In this document: positions 36,151-43,456 of the stretch, in pieces
Position numbering within the stretch: the stretch's first letter is position 1
Layout of the letters: the number at the start of each line of letters is the position of its first letter
From: Micromonospora sp. WMMA1947
Lineage (GTDB): Bacteria > Actinomycetota > Actinomycetes > Mycobacteriales > Micromonosporaceae
Direction: 5' to 3'
Assembly: GCF_027497355.1 (NCBI RefSeq)
Contig: NZ_CP114909.1
Span: 6,034,001-6,098,000 of the forward strand
DNA: 64,000 bases
Program-made: the position numbers and the translations under genes
Notes under the pieces: generated by a model
Database searches by the model: none
The model's input: only the letters and a program-made list of their open reading frames with translations
Told to the model about the DNA's origin: nothing

Positions 36151-37134
36151 GTGGAACAGCGCAGCTTCGACCGGCTCGGCCGGCACGTCGGCATCATCGG
36201 ACTCGGCGCGTGGCAGCTCGGCGCGGACTGGGGCGAGGTCAGCGAGGACGACGCGCTCGCCGTCCTGGCCGCCGCCGTCGACGCGGGCGTCACCTTCCTG
36301 GACACCGCCGACGTGTACGGCGACGGCCGCAGCGAGGCGCTGATCGGGCGGTTCCTGCGGTCCCGCCCCGGGCACGGACTCACCGTGGCCACCAAGATGG
36401 GCCGCCGGGTGGAGCAGACGCCGGAGGCGTACACGCTCGACAACTTCCGGGCCTGGACCGACCGGTCCCGCACCAACCTCGGCGTCGACACGCTGGACCT
36501 GGTGCAGCTGCACTGCCCGCCCACCGCCGTCTTCGCCGACGACCGGGTCTTCGACGCGCTGGACACGCTGGTGGCCGAGGGCCGCGTGGCCGGGTACGGC
36601 GTCAGCGTGGAGACCTGCGACCAGGCGCTCACCGCCATCGCCCGGCCCGGGGTGGCGAGCGTCCAGATCATCCTCAACGCGGTCCGGCACAAGCCGCTGG
36701 AGCGGGTGCTGCCGGCCGCCGCTGCCGCCGGGGTGGGGATCATCGCCCGGGTGCCGCTGGCCAGCGGCCTGCTCTCCGGGCGGTACGACGAGAACACCAC
36801 GTTCCCGGCGAACGACCACCGCACGTTCAACCGCCACGGCGAGTCGTTCGACGTGGGCGAGACGTTCTCCGGCGTCGACTACGACAGCGGCCTGGCCGCC
36901 GTACGCCGGCTCGCGCCGCTGGTCGGCGACGACCGGACGATGGCGCAGTTCGCGCTGCGGTGGATCCTCGACCAGCCCGGCGTGACCGTGGTGATCCCCG
37001 GCGCCCGATCCCCCGAGCAGGCGCGCCGCAACGCCGAGGCGGCCGGGCAGCCGGCACTGACCGAGGTGGAGCTGACCGCGGTGCGGGCCACCTACGACGA
37101 GCTGATCCGCCCGCAGGTGCACGACCGGTGGTGA
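36151..37134 (+). CDS. Aldo/keto reductase
   Basis: 327 residues. RLGRHVGIIGLGAWQLG at the N-terminus, Asp/Tyr in FLDTADVYGDGRSEALIG, Lys in TVATKMGRRVEQ and His in DLVQLHCPPT are the catalytic tetrad. IPGARSPEQARRNAEAAG binds the cofactor phosphate region. The GTG start has TAGGCT seven bases upstream and no ribosome site. Divergent from tam. Substrate not predictable. Confidence 0.9.
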   Translation: MEQRSFDRLGRHVGIIGLGAWQLGADWGEVSEDDALAVLAAAVDAGVTFLDTADVYGDGRSEALIGRFLRSRPGHGLTVATKMGRRVEQTPEAYTLDNFRAWTDRSRTNLGVDTLDLVQLHCPPTAVFADDRVFDALDTLVAEGRVAGYGVSVETCDQALTAIARPGVASVQIILNAVRHKPLERVLPAAAAAGVGIIARVPLASGLLSGRYDENTTFPANDHRTFNRHGESFDVGETFSGVDYDSGLAAVRRLAPLVGDDRTMAQFALRWILDQPGVTVVIPGARSPEQARRNAEAAGQPALTEVELTAVRATYDELIRPQVHDRW

Positions 37135-37216
37135 GCCGGCCGGCCGGCGCGGCGTCGCCGGGCACCCGCGGCGGCGGGCATGCTGGAGCGGGACTGTCGT
37201 CGTCGGAGGGGGAACG

Positions 37217-37408
37217 ATGAGGGGTTGGTTCCGGCTCACCCTGGGACTGGTCGCCGTGGTGCTCGGTGCGCTGTGGACGGTGCTGGGCCTCGGGTACGTC
37301 GAGGGCAGCGTGATGAGCGACCAGCGGGTCTGGGCGCTCGTCGGCCCGGTACTGGTCCTGATCGGACTGACCGGGCTGTGGTGGGGCATGCGGGCCCGGC
37401 GCCGCTGA
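37217..37408 (+). CDS. Small two-helix membrane protein
   Basis: 63 residues with GGAGGGGGAACG before the ATG, a strong ribosome site. Helices are FRLTLGLVAVVLGALWTVLG and WALVGPVLVLIGLTGLWWG, joined by a short EGSVMSDQR loop and ending in RARRR, so both termini should be cytoplasmic. No family recognised. A shared terminator with the cold-shock gene follows. Confidence 0.7.
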   Translation: MRGWFRLTLGLVAVVLGALWTVLGLGYVEGSVMSDQRVWALVGPVLVLIGLTGLWWGMRARRR

Positions 37409-37423
37409 CGTCGCGGGCAAGGC

Positions 37424-37457
37424 GAAGCCCCGCCTCCCGTACGGGATGCGGGGCTTC
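37424..37457. terminator. Bidirectional hairpin, small membrane protein / csp
   Basis: GAAGCCCCGC with CTCCCGT pairs with ACGGGAT and GCGGGGCTTC over 17 bp with one mismatch and essentially no loop bases. It lies between two convergent genes. Confidence 0.7.
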
Positions 37458-37489
37458 CGGCACCGGCCGGCGCGGCCGGTGCGGTCAGC

Positions 37490-37693
37490 TCAGATGGGGC
37501 GGACCTGCTCGGCCTGCGGACCCTTCTGACCCTGGGCGATCTCGAACTCCACCCGCTGGTTCTCCTCCAGCGTGCGGTAGCCGCTGGTCTGGATGGCCGA
37601 GAAGTGGACGAACACGTCAGCACCCCCGCCGTCGACGGTGATGAAGCCGAAGCCCTTGTCAGCGTTGAACCACTTCACGGTTCCCTGCGCCAT
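37490..37693 (-). CDS. Cold-shock protein
   Basis: 67 residues, the exact CspA-family size. RNP1 is KGFGFI and RNP2 VFVHFSAI, within the [18 protein letters not shown] opening. A single OB-fold RNA chaperone that melts mRNA structure. The gene is monocistronic, with a long leader on one side and a shared hairpin on the other. Confidence 0.96.
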   Translation of the reverse strand: MAQGTVKWFNADKGFGFITVDGGGADVFVHFSAIQTSGYRTLEENQRVEFEIAQGQKGPQAEQVRPI

Positions 37694-37860
37694 GTGTATC
37701 TCCTTCTAAAACTGGCGGCCGAGCACGCCGTGCGGCCGATTGGCCGTTTTCGAGCAGCGGCGCCTGAGGCGGCCCCCAATGCAGGAGACTTCTCTCAACC
37801 CACGCGTCTCTCAACAGCGTGAGACAGCAAACCACGTACGCAAAAACTTCGCACAGCCTA
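37694..37860 (-). promoter_or_regulatory. Long leader and -10 region of the cold-shock gene
   Basis: Reading the minus strand, TAGGCT at 37860-37855 is the best -10 candidate and would give a leader of roughly 150 nt, as is usual for csp genes, whose leaders control mRNA stability. The leader contains a direct repeat of GTTGAGAGA (37815-37807 and 37799-37791) and AGAAGGAGAT just before the ATG as ribosome site. No convincing -35 box was found. Confidence 0.5.
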
Positions 37861-37933
37861 ACGGACGAAATTTCTCCGACATGTGATCTGAAGGTCTCGC
37901 GGAGGCCGCCGCGCGGCCCCGTCGCAGCCATGC

Positions 37934-37971
37934 GAAAGGCCCCTTTCCCGTACTCGGGAAAGGGGCCTTTC
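37934..37971. terminator. Terminator of the holin-like/DUF3618/DUF4235 operon
   Basis: GAAAGGCCCCTTTCCCG (37934-37950) and its perfect 17-bp complement (37955-37971) enclose a TACT loop. It starts 12 bp after the DUF4235 stop on the minus strand. On the plus strand CCGGCCTTTT follows, so it may also work in the other direction. Confidence 0.8.
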
Positions 37972-37982
37972 CGGCCTTTTCG

Positions 37983-38255
37983 TCAGTCCGGCCAGCGGCC
38001 GGTCAGCCGGCGTACGCCCACCGCTCCGCCCCTGTCGACGGCGGCCCGCACCACCGAGAAGATGGCCCCCTGCAGGGCCGCGGCGGCGAGCACCTCGCCC
38101 CAGCGGCGGTCCTCGTCGGTGGCGCTCGGCGCCTCGCCGTCGCCCGCCGTCACCTTCCAGACCTGACGGAAGATCGCCCCGGCGACGGCACCGGCGGCCA
38201 GGCCGAGCAGCACCCCCACCGGCTTGTACGCCGCCTTGCCGACCCTTCCACTCAC
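37983..38255 (-). CDS. DUF4235 family membrane protein
   Basis: 90 residues. AAYKPVGVLLGLAAGAVAGAIFRQVWK and ending GAVGVRRLTGRWPD are typical of DUF4235, a small actinobacterial membrane protein. Two hydrophobic helices flank a polar loop. The GTG start overlaps the DUF3618 stop (GTGA). Function unknown. It is usually encoded with the two upstream genes. Confidence 0.8.
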   Translation of the reverse strand: MSGRVGKAAYKPVGVLLGLAAGAVAGAIFRQVWKVTAGDGEAPSATDEDRRWGEVLAAAALQGAIFSVVRAAVDRGGAVGVRRLTGRWPD

Positions 38256-38593
38256 CTGCGCCTCCCTCTGACGATCACCAGCACCACCGCCGTCACCAGC
38301 GCGCCGGCCGCGATGGCCGCCCACGGCAACGGGTTGCGCCCGACCGCCTCACCCTTCTCGTACGCCTGCGCCCGGACCAGCCGGGCCCGCTCCGCCGCCC
38401 GCCCGCGCACCCTGGCCGCGGTCAGCGACGCCTGCTCCCGCATCCGCGCCTTCGCCGCCTCGGCGGAGTGCCGCACCAGCGCCTTCGGATCGGCCCGCGC
38501 CGCGAGCAGCTCCATCGTCTCACCGAGCTCCACCCGGGTCCGGCGGATCTCCTCCCGGAGCGCCGCCACGTCCCCGGTCCCGTTACCGGTCAT
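38252..38593 (-). CDS. DUF3618 family protein
   Basis: 113 residues. ALREEIRRTRVELGETMELL AARAD is the DUF3618 signature. The middle is a basic, helical, probably coiled-coil region, and one C-terminal membrane helix (LPWAAIAAGALVTAVVLVIV) precedes an Arg tail. It overlaps both neighbours by 4 bp, so the three products are made together, probably as an envelope complex. Confidence 0.82.
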   Translation of the reverse strand: MTGNGTGDVAALREEIRRTRVELGETMELLAARADPKALVRHSAEAAKARMREQASLTAARVRGRAAERARLVRAQAYEKGEAVGRNPLPWAAIAAGALVTAVVLVIVRGRRR

Positions 38594-39024
38594 GCCCGCC
38601 TCCCGTCCTTCACCGCGGCGGTGACCGTGTCCACGTCCGCCCGAACGCTGCGCACCGCCGCCTCGGGCACCGGCGGGACTGCACGGCTGACCTGCTTCTT
38701 GCCCACAAGCGCCAGGATCCCGGCGAGCAGGAACAGTGCCACCGCCACGATGAGGGCGGCCAGCCACGCCGGCATGACAAGCGCCAGTAGCAGGATCACC
38801 GTAGCGACCAGAGCGCCCGCGCCATAGAGCGCCATCACCCCGCCGCCGCCGAACAGACCAATCCCGATCCCGGCGTGCTTGCCCTTCTGGGTCAGCTCCG
38901 CCCGGGCCAGGGCCAGCTCGTCCCGCACCAGGCGGGTGACCTGCTCGGTGGCGCGCTGCACCAGTTCGGCGGTGGACGGCTCGCTCCCGGTCCGCGACGT
39001 GCTGCGACTCGCGACGTCAGCCAT
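38590..39024 (-). CDS. Phage-holin-like superfamily protein (DUF1469/Phage_holin_3_6)
   Basis: 144 residues. STAELVQRATEQVTRLVRDE and LALARAELTQKGKHAGIG lead into two adjacent membrane helices (ALYGAGALVATVILLLALVM and LAALIVAVALFLLAGILAL). Despite the name this is a chromosomal membrane-protein family and not evidence of a prophage. AAAGGAGGACAGC before the ATG is one of the best ribosome sites in the window, in line with high expression of the operon. Confidence 0.85.
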   Translation of the reverse strand: MADVASRSTSRTGSEPSTAELVQRATEQVTRLVRDELALARAELTQKGKHAGIGIGLFGGGGVMALYGAGALVATVILLLALVMPAWLAALIVAVALFLLAGILALVGKKQVSRAVPPVPEAAVRSVRADVDTVTAAVKDGRRA

Positions 39025-39231
39025 GCTGTCCTCCTTTCGTCATCACCGCGCTGTATGCCCGGAGTCGCCGCCCGTCAATCCTGCGCGGCGCGGCCGGTCC
39101 GCCCGGCCGCGCGCCGCCGGACCCCGGTGCCGCGAGCACCGGATCCGGGGCGTGCGCACCACGTCCCCCGCAACGGGCCGGGCAAACCCGTCCGGCCCGA
39201 AAGCCCCCGAAAGCTCCCCCTCCGCACGCGC

Positions 39232-39264
39232 GGAACCCCCGGCGCCGGGGCGGCCGGGGGTTCC
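39232..39264. terminator. Terminator of the MscS gene
   Basis: GGAACCCCCGGC (39232-39243) and GCCGGGGGTTCC (39253-39264) form a perfect 12-bp stem, 16 bp after the MscS stop on the minus strand. Confidence 0.7.
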
Positions 39265-39279
39265 GATCGGGGTACGGGG

Positions 39280-40479
39280 TCAGCGACGCGCCTCGGCGTG
39301 CTCCTCCCGGCTGCCCACGAACACCTCGCTGCGGGCCTCGCCGTCGTCGCTGCCGCCGAAGACCCGCGCGTCGTCGGGCGCCTCGGTGTCCGACGCGCGG
39401 CGGACCGGGCGGCGCAGCGGCACCGCCTGCCAGGGCAGCGGGCCGGTGGTGTCGCCCACCTCGGCACGCAGCCGGGGCAGGGCGGTCGGGCGCTGGTCGC
39501 GTACCCAGGTCACCAGGTGCTCGCGGACCAGGCACCGCAGGTCCCACAGGCTGCCCGCGTCGGCGGCGCTGACCAGCGCGCGGACCTTGACCATGCCGCC
39601 GGTCGCGTCGGTCACCTGGAGCACGCAGACGCGCCCGTCCCACAGCTCGGTGCCCTCGCACAGGCGGCGCAGTTCCTCCCGCATCGCCTGCACCGGGACG
39701 GCCCAGTCCAGCTCGAACTCGGCGGTGCCGAGCACCGCCGCCTCGGTACGCGTCCAGTTCTGGAACGGCCGGCTGGTGAAGTACGAGGTGGGCAGGATCA
39801 GCCGGCGGTCGTCCCAGATCTGCACCACCACGTAGCTGAGTGTCAGCTCCTCGATCCGGCCCCACTCCCCCTCGACCACCACCACGTCGTCCAGGCGTAC
39901 CGCGTCGCTGAACGCGAGCTGGAGACCGGCGAAGACGTTGGCGAGCAGGCTCTGCGCGGCCAGCGCGGCGACCGCGGCGATCACACCGGCGGAGGTCAGC
40001 ACACCGGCGCCGACGCCGCGTACGGCCGGGAACGTCATCAGCATGACGCCGACCGTGAGGATCACGATCACCGCGATGGTGAGCCGGCGCAGCAGCACCA
40101 CCTGGGTACGTACCCGCCGGGCGTGCCTGTTGTTCGGCACGTCGACCCGGAACCGGGCCAGCGCGGTGTCCTCCGCCACCACCAGCAGCGAGGCCACCAG
40201 CCAGGCGGTGGCGGCGATCGTCGCCAGCACCAGCGTGTGCAGGACGAACTGCCGCCAGGGGCTGCCGATCGCGTACCCGGTGCTGAACCGGACCGCGAAC
40301 TGCACCGCGGCCACGGTGAGCGCGACCTGGAACGCGCGGTGCGCGTGCTCGGTCAGCTCGGTCATCAGCAGCGAGCGGCGGCCGAGGCGGCGGGTGACCC
40401 GGTGCACCACCTGGGCCAGCACCAACGCGATCGCCGCCGCGGCGAGCGCGGCGGCGATGGTCACGACATAACTCTGCAC
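39280..40479 (-). CDS. Mechanosensitive ion channel, MscS family
   Basis: 399 residues. Three or four N-terminal membrane helices lead to the pore helix region (SAGVIAAVAALAAQSLLANV) and the beta domain (LDDVVVVEGEWGRIEELTLSY, then ILPTSYFTSRPFQNWTR). The tail after about residue 330 is charged and not conserved. MscS channels release solutes on hypo-osmotic shock. The GTG at 40479 is chosen because GGAGGGAGAGAG lies upstream. A longer frame crosses into the DUF1206 gene. Confidence 0.88.
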   Translation of the reverse strand: MQSYVVTIAAALAAAAIALVLAQVVHRVTRRLGRRSLLMTELTEHAHRAFQVALTVAAVQFAVRFSTGYAIGSPWRQFVLHTLVLATIAATAWLVASLLVVAEDTALARFRVDVPNNRHARRVRTQVVLLRRLTIAVIVILTVGVMLMTFPAVRGVGAGVLTSAGVIAAVAALAAQSLLANVFAGLQLAFSDAVRLDDVVVVEGEWGRIEELTLSYVVVQIWDDRRLILPTSYFTSRPFQNWTRTEAAVLGTAEFELDWAVPVQAMREELRRLCEGTELWDGRVCVLQVTDATGGMVKVRALVSAADAGSLWDLRCLVREHLVTWVRDQRPTALPRLRAEVGDTTGPLPWQAVPLRRPVRRASDTEAPDDARVFGGSDDGEARSEVFVGSREEHAEARR

Positions 40480-40556
40480 GTACTCTCTCTCCCTCCGACC
40501 GGGCGGGCATCGGGCAAAGGCCCAATGGTGCCCGGCGGCCCGGGTATCGACCAGGA

Positions 40557-41378
40557 TCAGACCTTGCGGTACCGGGACTGGAAGAAGCAGTAGACACCGA
40601 ACGCGGCGATGCCGAGCGCCATGAGCGCCAGCAGCCACGGCCCGTACGACTGGTCGCGCAGCGTCCGCAGGGCGGCGTCCAGGCCGCGCGCCTTCTCCGG
40701 GTCGTAGTTCACCGCGGCGATCACGACCAGCAGGCCGGCGATGGCGAACACGCCACCCCGGGCGGCGTACCCGGCCATGCCGAGGCGGCGGGTGAGCTGA
40801 CGGGTCTTGGGGCTCATCTCGCCGGTCTTGAGGTTGCGCTCGAACTTCTTCTTCAGGCCGTAGATCACCATGCCGATGCCGACCGCGGCGAGCACCAGCC
40901 CGGCCAGTCCGACCAGCCAACGGCCGCCGTCGGAGGCCATCAGCTTCTCGGAGAGCTGCTGCTGCTGGTCGGAGGCGTTGGAGCTGGCGTCCTGGAAGAC
41001 CTTGATCGCGGTCCAGCCCAGCCAGACGAACACGACGACCCGGACCGCCGAGGCGATCCGTTCGAACAGTCGTTCCTTGCCGGTCTTGGACACGTGGCCG
41101 GAGATCGCCTCGAAGGCCTGCCAGATCGCCATGGCGAACAGGCCGACCGCGACCGCGATCAGGAGGAACTTCCCGAGCGGCTGTTCACCGAGGGTGCGCA
41201 GCGCGCCGTTCTGGTTTCCCTCCTCGCCCGAGTTACCGAAGGCGATCTGCAGCGCCAGCCAGGCGAAGAGGAGGTGCACCACCCCGTATCCGATGAATCC
41301 GGCACGGGTCAACAGTTCGAGCCACCGGCTGTTTCGAGCCTGTGCGGCGGTGGCTCCGGCATTCCGGGTGAGAGACAT
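40557..41378 (-). CDS. DUF1206 integral membrane protein
   Basis: 273 residues. The sequence contains three related two-helix units: RAGFIGYGVVHLLFAWLALQ, an internal unit near VRVVVFVWLGWTAIKVF, and MAGYAARGGVFAIAGLLVV. This is the triple DUF1206 repeat. The protein ends FGVYCFFQSRYRKV. Function is unknown. The gene is 77 bp upstream of MscS in the same direction and may be co-transcribed. Confidence 0.88.
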   Translation of the reverse strand: MSLTRNAGATAAQARNSRWLELLTRAGFIGYGVVHLLFAWLALQIAFGNSGEEGNQNGALRTLGEQPLGKFLLIAVAVGLFAMAIWQAFEAISGHVSKTGKERLFERIASAVRVVVFVWLGWTAIKVFQDASSNASDQQQQLSEKLMASDGGRWLVGLAGLVLAAVGIGMVIYGLKKKFERNLKTGEMSPKTRQLTRRLGMAGYAARGGVFAIAGLLVVIAAVNYDPEKARGLDAALRTLRDQSYGPWLLALMALGIAAFGVYCFFQSRYRKV

Positions 41379-41442
41379 GAGCCCTCAATCTCCCGGCGGG
41401 CGATTTTCCAAACGTCTCGCCCGCCGGGACGGCCGAAACGGA

Positions 41443-41796
41443 TCAGCCGTTGAGATCGCGGGCGACCCGCAGCACCACCTGCTGGTGGGTGACGCTGTCC
41501 AGGCTGACCTGGAAGCCGGCCACCTCGGTGGCCTGCTGGCCGACGGTGAGCGAGAGCTGTTCCCCGGCCACCTCGACGGTGACCTGGTCGCCCTCGGCGC
41601 CGACCAGCTTCGCCTCGACGCCGAGGATCCGGGCGCTGGCCTCGACGCCACGGTCGAAGGTGATCGTGCAGGCGTCCAGCCCGCAGTCGGTCTCGGCACC
41701 TTCGGAACTGCATCCGGCGAGCAGTGCCGCGCCGAGGGCGAGAGCGGCGAGCAGACCGGCGGTACGGCGGGCAGGGGCGGAGGTGGCGCGTCGCAT
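41443..41796 (-). CDS. Small lipoprotein of unknown function
   Basis: 117 residues. The signal sequence ends in a canonical lipobox, LLAGCSS, so the protein is lipid-anchored outside the membrane. The mature part has a CGLDAC pair, likely a disulfide, and a beta-rich domain ending HQQVVLRVARDLNG. No family recognised. It precedes DUF1206 by 64 bp on the same strand. Confidence 0.75.
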   Translation of the reverse strand: MRRATSAPARRTAGLLAALALGAALLAGCSSEGAETDCGLDACTITFDRGVEASARILGVEAKLVGAEGDQVTVEVAGEQLSLTVGQQATEVAGFQVSLDSVTHQQVVLRVARDLNG

Positions 41797-41900
41797 CGTC
41801 ACCCGCCCAAGGATAGGCGGCCCGTTCCACGCGCCCGTCGTAGGCGGATGGCGCAGGCCACGCCGGGCGGGGCCCACCCGGTGCGCGCTAGGGTGCCGGA

Positions 41901-43127
41901 ATGGCTTTCGACGTCGCCCGGGTCCGGGCCGCCTACCCTGCCCTGAGCGAGGGATTCGCCCACTTCGACGGCGCCGGGGGCACCCAGACCGCCGCCACAG
42001 TCGTCGAGGCGGTGGCCGGGGCGATGCGCGCCGCGACGGGCAACCGCAGCACCGCCTTCCGGCCCGGCCGCCGGGCGCTGGATCTGGTCGCCGGCGCGCG
42101 GGCCGCGGTCGCCGACCTGCTCGGCGCGCAGCCGTCCGGCGTGGTGCTCGGGCCCAGCGCCACCGCGCTGACGTACACGCTGGCCCGGACGCTCGGCGCC
42201 GGCTGGCGTCCGGGCGACGAGGTGGTGGTGTCCCGGCTGGACCACGACGCGAACGTCCGCCCGTGGGTGCAGGCCGCGCAGGCGTCCGGCGCCACGGTGC
42301 GCTGGGCCGAGTTCGACCCGGCGACCGGTGAGCTGCCCGCCGGCCAGTACGCCGACCTGGTCGGCGAGCGCACCCGCCTGGTCGCGGTGACCGCCGGCAG
42401 CAACGCGATCGGCACCGTCCCGGACGTGGCGGCGATCGCCAAGACCGCGCACGCCGCCGGCGCGCTGGTCTGCGTGGACGGCGTGCACTCGGTGCCGCAC
42501 GGCCCGACCGACCTGGCCTCGCTCGGCGCGGACTTCCTGGTGACCAGCGCGTACAAGTGGTCCGGTCCGCACCTGGCGGCGATGGTCGCCGACCCGGCGC
42601 GCTGGGCGGCGCTGCACCCGGCGAAGCTGGTCCCCTCCGCCGACGGCGTGCCGGACCGGTTCGAGTACGGCACGCCGAGCTTCCCGCTGCTGGCCGGCGT
42701 CACCGCCGCGGTGGACCACCTGGCCGGACTGGACCCGGAGGCGACCGGCGACCGCCGGGAGCGGGTACGCGCCGGACTGGCCGCCGCGCAGGCGCACGAG
42801 GAGGCGGTGTTCGACCGGCTGCTCGCCGGGCTGGCCGACCGTCCGTTCGTGACCGTGTACGGCTCACCCGCCCGGCGCTGCCCGACGGTGTCGTTCCGGG
42901 TGGCCGGACTGACCCCGGTGCAGACCGCGGCGGCGCTCGGCGAGGCGGGCCTGTGCCTGTCGAACGGCGACTACTACGCCTACGAGTACTTCCACGCCAT
43001 GGGTCTGCGCGACAGCGGCGGCGCCGTGCGGGCCAGTGTCTACCACTACAACACCGTCGATGAGGTGGACCGGCTGCTGGCCGAACTGGACCGGCTGGCC
43101 GGGCCCGGAGGGAGAATGATCCGGTGA
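41901..43127 (+). CDS. Cysteine desulfurase-like class V aminotransferase
   Basis: 408 residues, fold-type I PLP enzyme. FAHFDGAGGTQT opens, SRLDHDANVRPW and VCVDGVHSVPHG carry cofactor contacts, and the Schiff-base Lys is in VTSAYKWSGPH. This is the CsdA/SufS-like subgroup often annotated as cysteine desulfurase-like, and I see no clear catalytic Cys loop. TAGGGT lies six bases before the ATG and there is no ribosome site. The following GNAT gene overlaps by 4 bp. Confidence 0.88.
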   Translation: MAFDVARVRAAYPALSEGFAHFDGAGGTQTAATVVEAVAGAMRAATGNRSTAFRPGRRALDLVAGARAAVADLLGAQPSGVVLGPSATALTYTLARTLGAGWRPGDEVVVSRLDHDANVRPWVQAAQASGATVRWAEFDPATGELPAGQYADLVGERTRLVAVTAGSNAIGTVPDVAAIAKTAHAAGALVCVDGVHSVPHGPTDLASLGADFLVTSAYKWSGPHLAAMVADPARWAALHPAKLVPSADGVPDRFEYGTPSFPLLAGVTAAVDHLAGLDPEATGDRRERVRAGLAAAQAHEEAVFDRLLAGLADRPFVTVYGSPARRCPTVSFRVAGLTPVQTAAALGEAGLCLSNGDYYAYEYFHAMGLRDSGGAVRASVYHYNTVDEVDRLLAELDRLAGPGGRMIR

Positions 43128-43411
43128 GTTTTCTGGTCGAGGAGAACGCCGCCAAGCGCCGCTTCGAGATCCTGGTGGACGACGCGCTGGCCGGGTTCAC
43201 CGCGTACACGCCGCGCGGCGAGACGCTGGTCTTCACGCACACCGAGGTCGACGACCGGTTCCAGGGTCAGGGCGTCGGTGCGGCGCTGGTCCGGGGCGCG
43301 CTGGACCAGGTCCGTGCCCGGGGCGGCCGGGTGGTGCCGCAGTGCCCGTTCGTGGCCTCGTTCATCGAGCGCCACCCGGAGTACGCCGACCTGGTGGCCG
43401 AGAAGCCGTGA
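43124..43411 (+). CDS. Small GCN5-related acetyltransferase-like protein (YidJ type)
   Basis: 95 residues, GTGA-coupled to the aminotransferase. VFTHTEVDDRFQGQGVGAAL contains the acetyl-CoA loop, and VVPQCPFVASFIERHPEYAD is the C-terminal signature of the very short GNAT class that acetylates unknown small substrates or proteins. Confidence 0.88.
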   Translation: MSFLVEENAAKRRFEILVDDALAGFTAYTPRGETLVFTHTEVDDRFQGQGVGAALVRGALDQVRARGGRVVPQCPFVASFIERHPEYADLVAEKP

Positions 43412-43413
43412 GG

Positions 43414-43454
43414 CCCGGCCCGGCCGGGGGACCTCCCCACCCGGCCGGGCCGGG
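43414..43454. terminator. Hairpin between GNAT and GH3 genes
   Basis: CCCGGCCCGGCCGGG (43414-43428) pairs perfectly with CCCGGCCGGGCCGGG (43440-43454) over 15 bp. It starts 2 bp after one stop and ends 2 bp before the other, so it serves both convergent genes. Confidence 0.75.
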
Positions 43455-43456
43455 AG

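Noticed and set aside
37659..37931. A 90-residue minus-strand frame upstream of the cold-shock gene
   Set aside because: It runs through the csp leader, promoter region and into the coding start. No ribosome site and no conserved-looking domain.
38590..39024. Holin-like protein as a sign of a prophage
   Set aside because: The family is chromosomal in actinobacteria and forms an operon with DUF3618 and DUF4235. No phage structural, integrase or lysis genes are near.
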